Of a stretch of DNA of 64,000 nt, positions 1 to 8,582 are shown one piece after another. Made by a program: the position numbers and the translations under genes. Origin of the DNA: Paraburkholderia aromaticivorans (lineage in GTDB: Bacteria; Pseudomonadota; Gammaproteobacteria; Burkholderiales; Burkholderiaceae); contig NZ_CP051515.1 in the NCBI RefSeq assembly GCF_012689525.1, positions 1,860,001 through 1,924,000 on the forward strand. The letters are read 5' to 3'. How positions within the stretch are numbered: position 1 is the stretch's first letter; each line of letters starts with the position of its first letter. Under the pieces are notes generated by a model. It did not search any database. It saw nothing but the letters and a program-made list of their open reading frames with translations, and had not been told where the DNA came from.

Positions 1-2697
1 CCATGACGCGTACCCTCGCCGTTCGCGCTCGACGGCCAGCTTGTCCTGAATCACCTCCCAGACCTTTTCGGCCAGTTCATTCGGGTCGGCCGTCTTCTGC
101 GCAGCGGGCGCCGGCGCGGTTTGCGCAGGCGCCGTTGCGCCTGCGGGTCGAGCGGCCGTCTTTTGCGTGTCGACTGGGATGACACCGTATTGCTCGGCCA
201 GCCGATCTATCGCGACCGGCGGCGTGGATGGGTCACTGCCCGTTGGGCTGGCCGCCGCGGCGTGGCGTGCTGGCGCGCCATAGGCGGGCAACAGCGGCAA
301 CGGCGAGCGCTGGACAGCGCGCGCGCCCGTCGCGCGCATGGCCCACGAGCCCGACGGTGTGAACACCCGATGCACATACGGCGAGCGAGCGACGGGCGCT
401 CCCCGCACACTGGCGGTGCTGCGCTCGTCGATGGATGGGGGAGAAAAGTCGTACGACGGCGGTTGACCCCTACCGCCAGGTTCGTGCGTGAAATCGGCCT
501 GGCGCTCGACGCTGGTGTGCATCGATGTCGGAAAATCGTGGTGGAACATCATGCCACTGGGCTGCGTCAGCGGCTTCGCAATCCATTGCGGGTCGGACGA
601 CACCGCCGTACTCCCGGGCACCACTTCATTTGTCGATGTTGGCCGGGGCTGCGGACCGCTCTCGAGTGTTCCCGCCGCCGCCGTCGATGCTGACCAGGGC
701 GCGGACGGTGGCGTCGCGGTTCGGGCGACAACGCGGGCCAACGTGGCGGCTTCGCCAGGACCGGCGGCGCCGCTGAGCGACGCGGTACGCGATCCGGCCG
801 TCTCGCGCCCCGCGTGGTTCGGTGGGATCGGCTTGATCGGCAGATGCGAGGATGGCTCGGCGACAGCGGGGGCATCGGCCAGAACCTTGGCGTCTGATTC
901 GATTGCGGGATCGCGCTGCAAGCTCCTGCGCTCGCTCGAACCTCGCAACAGATTCACGATGGCTCGCGCGTTCACATCGGTTAAGCGGGCAACCGGTAAC
1001 GTTGCGACCGGCTCATGAGGCTCATGAGGCCGATGAGCTTCGGACGAAGCCTCGGCGCGGGACGGATTATTGGCGTCGGCGTGGAGCACAGCAGCCGCAA
1101 CCTGGGTGCGTGCATCAGCGGGGTTGTGTGACGATGCTGCGGTTTCGCGCGCAGGGGCGCCGGCCCATTCGCGGGCCGGTTGCGACGGCGCGCTGACGAT
1201 GGGAGCCGGCGCGAGAAGTGTGTGGTGGTCCACAGCTAATCGACGACGCTCCGGCAAAGCAGACGCGGCGCGGCTCACTGATCCGTACACTGAGGCGCGC
1301 TGCATCGTATTTGCCGTCGGCCACATCGCGACCGCCTCGCGAGTGGCCCGATCGATAGCCCGCTCGGTCCGCACGGGAGCAACGTCGCTCGGGATTCGCG
1401 ATGCGGTCCGCGCAAGGACAGCTTCCCCTACGACGTTCGACGCAGTCCGCGCAGCGGCAGCGTCGGTCTGGACTCGCGATGCGATCCGTTCACGGACGGC
1501 TTCGTTTACGGCAGGCCATACAGTCCGCGTCGCCGAGGTCGAAGCGCTGCTTGCGCCCTTCAGGTTCAAAGACGGGTTGTGGGAAGCGACGCGCATCGGA
1601 CTGGCCAACGGCTGCTCCAACGTCCCCCGGCGGCCGCGCTCGCGATGAATCACGCCGTGCATCACGCCGGGTAGGGGTTGCCTGGATGCCGTCGTGAGCA
1701 TCGTCGAAGGTCGAGGCGTCGCAATCTCGTGCGTGCCGGACGCGACCGATGCGGCCATCGGCATGCGCATCGTGACGGACGTCAACGCGTTCGTTACCTG
1801 TGCGCGAGACTCGACCGAGCCACGCGCACTTGGCTCCCCGATCGTCAAGCTGCCGGAGGGGACCAAGGGCGTGCGCGATTGCGGCACCATTGCGTCCCGC
1901 ACGCTAGCCGAGCCCTCGCCCGCGTGCTGTTGAACTGACTCACCGTGAACATGACCGGTGCTGATGGAGCGCTGCAGCGCAGTGGCGTCGGTCAGATCGC
2001 CGGCAACGGATTGGTCCGCTCGCACGTCCGGCTTCCGCGCAGCCTGCTGGGGCGCTGCGTGAACCTGCGGCGACTCCGGCTGTTCGCTAGCGGTCGCACT
2101 TGCCACCCGGTCAATGGCGCGACGCCCGATCGGCGCGACCGGATCGGGCGCATGCGCAGGTTGAGCGCCATCGCGCGCCACAATCGACGCAATCGCCGCG
2201 CTCGCCGCAGTCGGCACGGATGCCACCGGTGACACGGTCGGTGCACTCTGTGCGCCAGCCTCATCCGCCGCGCTCGCCGCAGCGGATCCTGCACGATCGG
2301 TTGAGGCGTGCGTCCGCGGTATCTGTCCATCATCCTGCCGAGCGTCAGTCGTCAACAGCAGTGCGTCCGCGCTGAACTGATCGTGCGCACTGGCCACCGG
2401 CAACTCCGTCAGTTGCGCGCGCGCGACCACCCTATGCGTCCCGGCGAGGGGCACATCAGGCGGCTGCGGATCAAATCGCGTACGCCACCCAACCACAACA
2501 GGCCAGTTCTGCGCGTCACCCGTTGCGTCGCGGCCGCTTGCGCGCCGCAATGGCCCGGCGACGAACTCCGTGTGTCTGTCCTGGATCGCGGCGCCCATCC
2601 GCGTCGCCTCCCACGACTGCCCCGAGCGGTGCCGCGCGATATGCGTATGACGCTGCCACAGCGCGTCACCGAGCGATCGCGTAACCGACGTAGTCAC
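1..2697 (-). CDS. Long disordered eCIS-cluster protein (3' end beyond the window)
   Basis: This frame is open from a GTG at 2697 to the left edge: I read every codon of the frame and found no stop in 899 codons. The GTG overlaps the stop of the upstream tube gene (GTGA), so it is translationally coupled. The product is dominated by Ala, Ser, Pro, Arg and Thr, with no recognisable globular domain in the middle. There are loose internal repeats of the type (R)TASR and a few short ordered-looking stretches. The last visible residues form a likely amphipathic helix containing LAEKVWEVIQDKL followed by ERERRGY, a type of C-terminal segment I associate with proteins of phage-tail-like/eCIS loci. 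The true end should lie just outside the window. Function is unknown; position in the structural operon suggests an assembly, tape or cap-associated role (inference). The open frame is secure, the role is not. Confidence 0.75.
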   Translation of the reverse strand, partial: MTTSVTRSLGDALWQRHTHIARHRSGQSWEATRMGAAIQDRHTEFVAGPLRRASGRDATGDAQNWPVVVGWRTRFDPQPPDVPLAGTHRVVARAQLTELPVASAHDQFSADALLLTTDARQDDGQIPRTHASTDRAGSAAASAADEAGAQSAPTVSPVASVPTAASAAIASIVARDGAQPAHAPDPVAPIGRRAIDRVASATASEQPESPQVHAAPQQAARKPDVRADQSVAGDLTDATALQRSISTGHVHGESVQQHAGEGSASVRDAMVPQSRTPLVPSGSLTIGEPSARGSVESRAQVTNALTSVTMRMPMAASVASGTHEIATPRPSTMLTTASRQPLPGVMHGVIHRERGRRGTLEQPLASPMRVASHNPSLNLKGASSASTSATRTVWPAVNEAVRERIASRVQTDAAAARTASNVVGEAVLARTASRIPSDVAPVRTERAIDRATREAVAMWPTANTMQRASVYGSVSRAASALPERRRLAVDHHTLLAPAPIVSAPSQPAREWAGAPARETAASSHNPADARTQVAAAVLHADANNPSRAEASSEAHRPHEPHEPVATLPVARLTDVNARAIVNLLRGSSERRSLQRDPAIESDAKVLADAPAVAEPSSHLPIKPIPPNHAGRETAGSRTASLSGAAGPGEAATLARVVARTATPPSAPWSASTAAAGTLESGPQPRPTSTNEVVPGSTAVSSDPQWIAKPLTQPSGMMFHHDFPTSMHTSVERQADFTHEPGGRGQPPSYDFSPPSIDERSTASVRGAPVARSPYVHRVFTPSGSWAMRATGARAVQRSPLPLLPAYGAPARHAAAASPTGSDPSTPPVAIDRLAEQYGVIPVDTQKTAARPAGATAPAQTAPAPAAQKTADPNELAEKVWEVIQDKLAVERERRGYASW

Positions 2698-3131
2698 TTA
2701 TGCACTCCCCGATGTACAACCTCAATCGACTCGAATGCGACCGCCGACGTGTTCGCGTGCATCTCCGGTCCGGTCCACTTGACGGGGCACGCATCCATGA
2801 ACGTCCAGTGCAAGCCGGGCAGGCCGCGCGTGCCGTTCAGAAGAATCGTCAACGGCTGTCTTGCGATCTGTCCATTCAACACCAGTAGATACCAGTGCCA
2901 CAGATCCTGAGGATCACCGAGACCGCGCTTCAGCACGAGCCGCGACGAGTACTTCGTCGGCCCCACCAGTTGGTGTTCGAAATCATTCACGCCGCCTTCG
3001 CGCAGCGACTCGACCTCGGACTCGACGACCAGCCCCGACACCTCGTTAAACCCGGCGACCACACGAGGGCCGATCGAAACGGAGAACACGAAACCGACAT
3101 ACAGGTTGTCTGCTCTGATTGACATGGCCAT
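2694..3131 (-). CDS. gp19-type tail tube protein, copy 2
   Basis: This 145-residue protein belongs to the phage T4 gp19-like tube family, which stacks as hexameric rings to form the inner tube of contractile injection systems. It shows the usual family landmarks: an N-terminal strand with GFVFSVSIG, the AGFNEVSGL motif (about residues 27-35), a KRG turn (about 69-71), and the C-terminal block with PVKWTGP followed by ESIEVVHRG. ATG at 3131 is used; a second ATG two codons in is also possible. It sits 3 bp after the DUF6760 gene and overlaps the next gene by four bases. It is clearly paralogous to the tube gene at 3670-4116 but diverged, so the particle probably uses two tube proteins, one perhaps a baseplate-proximal initiator (inference). 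Confidence 0.9.
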   Translation of the reverse strand: MAMSIRADNLYVGFVFSVSIGPRVVAGFNEVSGLVVESEVESLREGGVNDFEHQLVGPTKYSSRLVLKRGLGDPQDLWHWYLLVLNGQIARQPLTILLNGTRGLPGLHWTFMDACPVKWTGPEMHANTSAVAFESIEVVHRGVHK

Positions 3132-3134
3132 GTG

Positions 3135-3362
3135 CTACTCCAGAGCGCCTGGTTGCGCGTGATTGATGCGCCCGTTGATTCTGGCCACCTCTTCCACCCA
3201 CCGCTGACGCTCGAGATGGTCGAGCTTCATCAGTTGCGAGTGTGGCCAGTGAAAGTGATACGCGACGTAGGCTACCTCCTCGAAGAGCTGGTCGGGGGGG
3301 TAGCCTATGGCTCCCCCGATTCTTCGATTTCCACCTCGAATTTCTTTTCGCAGCCTGGACAC
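3135..3362 (-). CDS. DUF6760-type small tail protein; start codon uncertain
   Basis: The conserved core begins at IGYPPDQLFEEVAYVAY and continues with HFHWPH and ERQRWVEEV, matching my recollection of DUF6760, a short protein found next to tube genes in phage-tail-like clusters and possibly related to tail-assembly chaperones. The only standard in-frame start upstream is a GTG at 3362. Using it forces a 58-base overlap with the preceding gene, and no Shine-Dalgarno sequence precedes it. The homologous part would start at an ATA codon (3306) that overlaps the TAG stop of the preceding gene and follows a GGGGGAG stretch. The extent is therefore given as the longest standard reading. The product is 75 residues from GTG or about 56 from the ATA. 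Identity of the core is moderately sure; the start is not. Confidence 0.7.
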   Translation of the reverse strand: MSRLRKEIRGGNRRIGGAIGYPPDQLFEEVAYVAYHFHWPHSQLMKLDHLERQRWVEEVARINGRINHAQPGALE

Positions 3363-3673
3363 GTCACGCGCACGCGATTGTGGCCATTGCTGTTGATTCG
3401 CTGGTATAGCGCCTCCAGATGCGCAAAGTCTGCCGAAAACAGTTCCTCGATTACGCGCGGGTTGACCTGCGGCAACTCGCCAAGCTGCGTCACCACGCGC
3501 GATAAAAGAATGATCGCCAGATAACCGGGGTTCGATTGCACACGCGGATCCTTCATTGGCGCAATCTCGTCGTTCGCGGTCGCGAGCCGCATCACGCCAT
3601 CGCGATGCAGCGTGCCCTGCGCATCGACGTAGCCATTCGGCAGCGTGAAGGGGAATTCAGTGATGAGGCTCAT
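3305..3673 (-). CDS. Small phage-tail-like assembly protein with a C-terminal CPGC motif
   Basis: This 122-residue protein lies between the tube gene and the DUF6760 gene, overlapping the tube stop by four bases (ATGA at 3670-3673). It starts MSLITEFPFTLPNGYVD and carries a mostly helical middle (about residues 45-95). Its C-terminus has TCPGCEKKFEVE, one CxxC pair followed by an acidic tail. Proteins of this size and position in eCIS and tail clusters are usually annotated as tail-assembly or conserved hypothetical proteins. The single CxxC could bind a metal between two copies or be redox active; neither can be decided here. The role as an assembly chaperone is inferred from position. Confidence 0.75.
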   Translation of the reverse strand: MSLITEFPFTLPNGYVDAQGTLHRDGVMRLATANDEIAPMKDPRVQSNPGYLAIILLSRVVTQLGELPQVNPRVIEELFSADFAHLEALYQRINSNGHNRVRVTCPGCEKKFEVEIEESGEP

Positions 3674-4116
3674 TTGGTCCGATCCAGCCCTTCATGCACA
3701 AGTTCGATCGTATCGATCGCGACTTCGTTAGCCGTTGCGTTGAACGTCGGCCCGGTCCATTTGGTCGGCCACGCTTCGACAAAATCCCACTGCGCGACGT
3801 CGTTGCCTTCGTCGTCCATCAGAATGATCGAGCCATTCTTGCGGCAGTCCTTGATCTTGCCGTCCATCACCTGCTTGCGCCATTTCCACAGGTCATGGTC
3901 GTCGGTAATGCCGCGCTTCAAGGTGAGATTCGAGAACTTCTTCAGCCCCGGCAGCTTGTGAATCGTCAGGGTCTTGTCATCCCCTTCGCGATAGTCGATC
4001 GGATCCGTGGCTGCGTCGAGCCCCGATACTTCCCGAAAGCCTGCCCTTTGAATCCCGTCGATCGACACCCTGAATTTAAAGCCACGAAACGGATCAGAAC
4101 GCTTTCCGGTTGCCAT
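3670..4116 (-). CDS. gp19-type tail tube protein, copy 1
   Basis: A 148-residue T4 gp19-like tube protein. It carries FKFRVSIDGIQRAGF and VSGLD near the N-terminus, TLKRGITDDHDLW in the middle, and TKWTGPTFNATANEVAIDTIELVHEG at the C-terminus (about residues 116-143). This matches the family better than the second copy, so it is the likely main tube subunit of the injection particle. The start is ATG at 4116. It lies 14 bp after the second sheath gene, the usual sheath-then-tube order, and its stop overlaps the start of the CPGC protein gene. Confidence 0.93.
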   Translation of the reverse strand: MATGKRSDPFRGFKFRVSIDGIQRAGFREVSGLDAATDPIDYREGDDKTLTIHKLPGLKKFSNLTLKRGITDDHDLWKWRKQVMDGKIKDCRKNGSIILMDDEGNDVAQWDFVEAWPTKWTGPTFNATANEVAIDTIELVHEGLDRTK

Positions 4117-4130
4117 GATGTGACTCTCCT

Positions 4131-5423
4131 CTATACCGTGGCTGTAGGTCCAGTAACGGTCACGCCGCTCGCACTCTGCGTGATCCTGACAATGACAAAT
4201 TCGCTCGGCACCTCGGGCGCGAGGCCCACCTCTGCGACGACAACGCCGCTATCGCGGCTGTATGGCGGATTCGTTTCGGCATCGCACTTCACGAAATAGG
4301 CTTCTGACGGGCGCTGCCCCTTCAGTGCGCCATGCCTGTATAGCTCCGCGCAATGACGGTCGATCCGTTCGGTGATGATTCCCCACAAGACCGGATCGTT
4401 CAGTTCGAACACCAGATCGCGCAGATCGTGATCGAGCCAGCGCTTGAGTGCGAGCATCACGCGGGTGACGTTCACGTACATCCACGCGGACCGGTCATTT
4501 AGTGTGCGTGCGCCCCACACGCGAATACCCCATCCCGGCGACGCGCGCAGGCAGTTCACGCCAGCGCCGTTCAACTTCGTCTGCCCGCTGTCGTCGAGAT
4601 CGAACGACAGATCGAGCGCGCCTTCCAGCAGTTCGTTCGCGGGCGGTTTGTGTACGCCGATGCGCCGGTCGCTGCGCGCATACACGCCCGCGATGTGACC
4701 GCAAGGCGGAACCAGCATGTCCGCACGCGCAGTGCCGTCGCTCGCCCGGTGACCCTTGACCCGAATCCACGGAAAGTAGAGCGCGCCGTGATTCGCCGGC
4801 AGCGACTGCCAATGGCCGACTGCATCCATCACCACATCATCGTGACGCGGGTCGGTCATGGAGCTGTCCGGGTCGGTGGCACGCACGTCCAGAATCGCAA
4901 ACCGGTCGCCCATGCGCGCGCAGTATTCCATCACGGAGCCTTGCAACTCGATCACGCTCTCAGCGGAGCGCGCAATCACTCGCGTCATGATGTCGGGCAC
5001 ACAAACGAGATCGATCTCCTCGACTTGTTCCAGCGGGCCGCCGATCTCAAACAATGCGAGAAACGCCGACGTTACGTGGCTTGCGTGCATGTCGACGCCC
5101 ACCTCCGCGGGCGGATCGGGCGCCAGTTCGACTGGCATCACGTAGCACAACCGGCCACCATTTTCGAAGAAGCCGCGCACCGCGCACGCGAGCAGGCTGC
5201 TCACCGAATCGCTGGCGAACGCTTCGTCGAATTGCTGCCAGCGTGTCAGGCGGCGCACGGGCGCCGCGTCCTGCCCCGGCTGCACAGGGCCCGTCAAGCC
5301 GACAAACAGCGGCACCCCGCTCGGCAGCCGCGCCGGCGCGTTGGCAGCAATAGCCTGCCAGTCGAAGTAAAGACCGGGCGGACGCTGGAAGTCCGCACCG
5401 GGCGGGGGCAGTCGTGTGCTCAT
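4131..5423 (-). CDS. Contractile tail sheath protein, copy 2 (short form)
   Basis: A 430-residue tail sheath protein. Sheath subunits wrap the tube and contract to drive it into a target. The C-terminal third is the conserved sheath core: VWGARTL (around residue 300), LVFELNDPVLWGII, YFVKCDAETNPP, and the final strand FVIVRITQS that inserts into neighbouring subunits. The N-terminal part has FVGLTGP and FFENGG motifs, also seen in the longer sheath. ATG at 5423 follows a GGAG eight bases upstream-side (GGAGTGAGCG). It sits between the long sheath and the tube gene. Two sheath genes side by side, with the same C-terminus but different N-terminal decoration, suggest a mixed or zoned sheath (inference). 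Confidence 0.93.
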   Translation of the reverse strand: MSTRLPPPGADFQRPPGLYFDWQAIAANAPARLPSGVPLFVGLTGPVQPGQDAAPVRRLTRWQQFDEAFASDSVSSLLACAVRGFFENGGRLCYVMPVELAPDPPAEVGVDMHASHVTSAFLALFEIGGPLEQVEEIDLVCVPDIMTRVIARSAESVIELQGSVMEYCARMGDRFAILDVRATDPDSSMTDPRHDDVVMDAVGHWQSLPANHGALYFPWIRVKGHRASDGTARADMLVPPCGHIAGVYARSDRRIGVHKPPANELLEGALDLSFDLDDSGQTKLNGAGVNCLRASPGWGIRVWGARTLNDRSAWMYVNVTRVMLALKRWLDHDLRDLVFELNDPVLWGIITERIDRHCAELYRHGALKGQRPSEAYFVKCDAETNPPYSRDSGVVVAEVGLAPEVPSEFVIVRITQSASGVTVTGPTATV

Positions 5424-5445
5424 CGCTCACTCCGGACGAACCGGC

Positions 5446-7419
5446 TCAGGTCTGCAGCGCACCGGTGGACTGGGTGATGCGGAAAATCACGAATTCGGCG
5501 GGCCGCACGATCGCCACGCCGATTTCCGTAATCACCTGGCCGACGTCGCGCACTTCAGGTGGATTGAGTTCCGCATCGCACTTCACATAGAAAGACTCTT
5601 CCGGTGTCGCGCCGAATAGTGCGCCGCTGCGCCATACGTTCTTCAGGAACGCGGAGATGTTCAAGCGGATCTTGGCCCATAAAGCCTCGTCATTCGGTTC
5701 AAAGACGATCCATTGAGTCCCTTCTTCAATCGACTTCTGCAGGAACAGGAACAGGCGCCGCACACTGATGTACTTCCATTCACCGTTCGCATCGCCGCCG
5801 ATAGTGCGAGCCCCCCAAACGGTGACCGCACCGTTCATGATGCGAATCGCGTTGACGCCCTGCGGGTTGAGCATTTCCTGCATGGGTTTGCTGACGTAGT
5901 ACTTGACCTCAATGGCGCCACGCACCACGCAATTCGCAGGCGCCTTGTGCACACCGCGCGTTTCGTCAGTCAACGAATAAATGCCGGCAATGTGTCCGCT
6001 CGGCGGCACATACGTGCGGCCTCGATATTTCGGATTGACCTTGCGTGCAAGGTCACTGTCCTGCAATTGCTTGGCGGGATCGATCACCTCGATGTGCGGA
6101 AAATAGAACGCGGCGTCCTTGCACGGGCGCGGCAGCGCCTCGCTGATTCCCCCACTGCTGGTGTAGCTCAACTGCTCGATGTCGAGATCGTTGTCAATTT
6201 CGTCGTTGACTACCTGCTCGCTGTCGAGAATCGCAAAGCAGTTTTCGCGGTCTTCCACGTGGTCCATCAACGCCTCCCACGTAGTCGGGTTCTTCGGCAA
6301 ACCTGGCGCGGCGATAATGGCGAGTTCGTCGATCGACCTGAACTTCTCCAATGCGTCTTCAAGCTGATCGACGTTGTCGATTCGCGCCACGAAAGCCTTG
6401 GTCCCGCCGTTTCTGAAGAAACCATTGAGTGCGTGCGTCAACGCGTGATGGCCAGGATGCATCGGACCGAATATCCTGCTGTCAGGACTGTCGTCCGGGT
6501 TATCGGCGAGCGCTTTATAAGCCGAGAAATTGCCGAAACGCTGCACGTATTCGGTGAAGTTGGTGCACAGCTTCGTGTCGAGCGCGGCGGTTGGAATAAC
6601 GAATTCCTGCAGCACGAACGGACTCAGAATCGAACGGGCAAGAAGCTCGTTGCCGCCCGTCACGTCCTCGAAATCGGCGTCCTCCTGCTCGACGAAACTA
6701 CTTTTTGGCGGCGTCCTGGCCGGCGGCGCGGCCGCGGGCGCTTCCGCCACCGCGACGGCTCCCTCAGCGGCTTCTGCGCCACCAGCAGGAGCAGGCGCCG
6801 GCTGCGTTTTTGCCGCAGCCAGCTTCTCCTTGAGTTCATCGAACTCCTGCTGTTTCTGCGGTATCTCCTGCTCTATCTCGGCAAGATTTCTTATCGCCGT
6901 CGCGTGGGCTTTATCAGCTTTCTGCTCAGCCGCGCGGGCAACGTCGACCGCTCTCTTTTTCGTGTCCCGGTCCGCATCGTCAGTCGCGGCGTTGAGTGCA
7001 GTGGTCGCACTTTCCAGCGTCTGCGCCGCGGCGACCAAGGTTGTTTTCGTCGCGTCCACCTGCTGCTGCGCTAGCGGCTGTTTTTTGGTCAAATCCGCAA
7101 GCGCGGCGCTCACGCGTTGAACGGACTTGTCGAGGACCGCAATTGCCTGCGCTTTCGCCTCCGCCGCGACGGCTTCTCTGCCAGGATCGACAGGCGCACC
7201 CGGCACCGCCGCCGCCTGGCCGGCTAACAGGTCCGCAAGCTGCGCCGCAGCGCGGGCAGCCACCGGATCGTAGTCGGGATTGGGCACCGGAATATAGATC
7301 TTCGGACCGAAGACACCGATAAATCCGGCGACATTGGTTCCCACACCCGCAATCGGTTGCTGTGCGGACGCGACTTCTTCCACATAGACGCCCGGGGCGA
7401 GATAAGTTGCACTTGACAT
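5446..7419 (-). CDS. Contractile tail sheath protein, copy 1, with a coiled-coil insert
   Basis: This 657-residue sheath protein starts at ATG 7419, nine bases after AAGGGGA; a GTG two codons upstream is possible. The N-terminus (LAPGVYVEEV, GTNVAGFIGV) and the C-terminal core (AVTVWGARTI, WIVFEPNDEALW, FYVKCDAELNPP, FVIFRITQS) are standard. Between about residues 45 and 255 lies an unusual insert: a long Ala/Lys/Gln/Glu-rich segment with strong coiled-coil character (about 75-205), followed by a Pro/Ala linker. Ordinary sheath subunits of this type lack it and are close to 400-500 residues. The insert would be expected on the outer face of the particle, where it could bind other subunits or the envelope (inference). 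It is the first large structural gene of the operon. Confidence 0.93.
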   Translation of the reverse strand: MSSATYLAPGVYVEEVASAQQPIAGVGTNVAGFIGVFGPKIYIPVPNPDYDPVAARAAAQLADLLAGQAAAVPGAPVDPGREAVAAEAKAQAIAVLDKSVQRVSAALADLTKKQPLAQQQVDATKTTLVAAAQTLESATTALNAATDDADRDTKKRAVDVARAAEQKADKAHATAIRNLAEIEQEIPQKQQEFDELKEKLAAAKTQPAPAPAGGAEAAEGAVAVAEAPAAAPPARTPPKSSFVEQEDADFEDVTGGNELLARSILSPFVLQEFVIPTAALDTKLCTNFTEYVQRFGNFSAYKALADNPDDSPDSRIFGPMHPGHHALTHALNGFFRNGGTKAFVARIDNVDQLEDALEKFRSIDELAIIAAPGLPKNPTTWEALMDHVEDRENCFAILDSEQVVNDEIDNDLDIEQLSYTSSGGISEALPRPCKDAAFYFPHIEVIDPAKQLQDSDLARKVNPKYRGRTYVPPSGHIAGIYSLTDETRGVHKAPANCVVRGAIEVKYYVSKPMQEMLNPQGVNAIRIMNGAVTVWGARTIGGDANGEWKYISVRRLFLFLQKSIEEGTQWIVFEPNDEALWAKIRLNISAFLKNVWRSGALFGATPEESFYVKCDAELNPPEVRDVGQVITEIGVAIVRPAEFVIFRITQSTGALQT

Positions 7420-7482
7420 GGACACGTCCCCTTTCAGTCGATATTCCTGCGCACAATGATCCGTTTCAACCGCTCTGCTGCG

Positions 7483-8082
7483 TCACCCGCCCTTGTACGC
7501 CATCTCATCGAAATGGAAGATTCTCTCCTTGACGAGATACACCTCTTGCGGCGCGGCAACGTCGATGGAGAGCGTAACGGTGTAGTTGATCGCAGCCTTG
7601 GGCTTGCCACCCATGGCCTGCCAGAATTCGCCGAGGCTCTGCAGACGCCCCGGCTGTAATGCACTGACCGGCAACGGCAGTTCGCTGGCGGCAAGCGTCC
7701 CGTGCAGCAGATCCTGCGGCAGCGTGCGGTAACGCAACAACACGCGCATCACCTCGCCGAGCAGGCGATGTTCGTCTTCCGCCGGATTGGCGATCCCTTC
7801 GCGCGGCCATGCCGTAATCAGATAAGAAGCGTCAACGCGCACCGGCATAAAACGGCGCAACGCGATGCCGTTTTCATGCTTTTCAAGCTCGACATCGTTA
7901 CTGCGCAATTCGAGGTTTTCGCGCACGTCGTAAAGAAACAGATCGACCGCCGGCGTGGTGACAGATTGCGGCGGAAAGCGATCATCCGGCGCCTCGAAGC
8001 TCACCTGGATCTGTTCGCTCAAACCAGGTGCGAGTTCGCGTCTCAGCAATGCCGCCAAGGTCTTGTCGAGGTCGTCAATCAT
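7483..8082 (-). CDS. DUF4255 family eCIS protein
   Basis: A 199-residue DUF4255 protein, a family that marks phage-tail-like/eCIS gene clusters (the Pvc16-type gene is thought to cap or join the tube end). I start at ATG 8082 because the family begins with M-I-x-DLD-x-TL-x-x-LL as here (MIDDLDKTLAALLRREL). The frame is open for a further 69 codons upstream, but that part looks non-coding. An AAGGGA lies 13 bases upstream. Family landmarks are the VDLFLYDVRENLELR strand (about residues 48-62) and the C-terminal strands INYTVTLSID and ERIFHFDEM. It is the first gene of the minus-strand structural operon, after a promoter candidate at 8240-8268. Confidence 0.88.
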   Translation of the reverse strand: MIDDLDKTLAALLRRELAPGLSEQIQVSFEAPDDRFPPQSVTTPAVDLFLYDVRENLELRSNDVELEKHENGIALRRFMPVRVDASYLITAWPREGIANPAEDEHRLLGEVMRVLLRYRTLPQDLLHGTLAASELPLPVSALQPGRLQSLGEFWQAMGGKPKAAINYTVTLSIDVAAPQEVYLVKERIFHFDEMAYKGG

Positions 8083-8239
8083 AGGGGCGAACGCATCCCT
8101 TGGCAGTGCGCCAGACAGTTCTTCGAACACGGGGCGTGCGTCTTTCGACGATCGGCGCGATGCACGTTGGATAACGTTCGATTGAACACCGAACTCAACT
8201 GTGTCGCGTCTCTTTGAATACGAAATCTCAACCGCTTTA

Positions 8240-8268
8240 TGGATAGGGCAGATCTTTAACAATGTCAA
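8240..8268 (-). promoter_or_regulatory. Promoter candidate for the eCIS structural operon
   Basis: On the minus strand, TTGACA (8268-8263) is followed after exactly 17 bases by TATCCA (8245-8240). The -35 box is a full consensus match and the -10 is weak. It would start a transcript about 150 bases before the DUF4255 gene. The same CTTGACA with 17-base spacing precedes the facing operon and the FHA gene at 21066-21923. Confidence 0.45.
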
Positions 8269-8403
8269 GGATACCGATGTATTCACCAATTTCGACTGCG
8301 AGGCGTGTCGAAAAAACCGCTATTGCGATGCACTCTCGTGCACCGTGATACATGGCCATGCACTGTGCAAATCAGACGCACGTCGGCTCATTCCAGCCAA
8401 ATC

Positions 8404-8432
8404 TTGACAAACACGAGTCGCGAGTCTAAACC
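8404..8432 (+). promoter_or_regulatory. Promoter candidate for the phospho-signalling operon
   Basis: TTGACA at 8404-8409, a 17-base spacer and TAAACC at 8427-8432 on the plus strand, about 150 bases before the VWA-FHA gene. The -35 is perfect and the -10 poor, so a second factor may be needed. The 500-base space between the divergent operons holds this site, the opposite-strand site at 8240-8268 and no supportable gene. Confidence 0.4.
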
Positions 8433-8582
8433 TCAGTTCAATAATCCGCGTTGTGTTCGAGGTACGCGTTATTTGCGAACGACGCTTAGTAGCACACGCT
8501 CAAAAAGTTGCATGGGATACGCCAGCCGGACGAGAGCTGAACGGCGCGCAACGCCTTGAGTTGTGATCTGAAGGGCCTGGCC

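Noticed and set aside
5713..7074. A 453-codon plus-strand frame opposite the sheath gene
   Set aside because: It has no domain or ribosome site; the minus strand encodes a clear sheath protein over the whole stretch.
1..8082. Remnant prophage or R-type tailocin
   Set aside because: DUF4255, DUF6760 and the paired gp19-type tubes point to an eCIS-type locus, and no lysis, capsid or phage regulator genes are seen; genes left of the window could still change this view.
7483..8289. A DUF4255 start 69 codons upstream of 8082
   Set aside because: The extension lacks family similarity and would overlap the promoter candidate; the family starts at the MIDDLD position.
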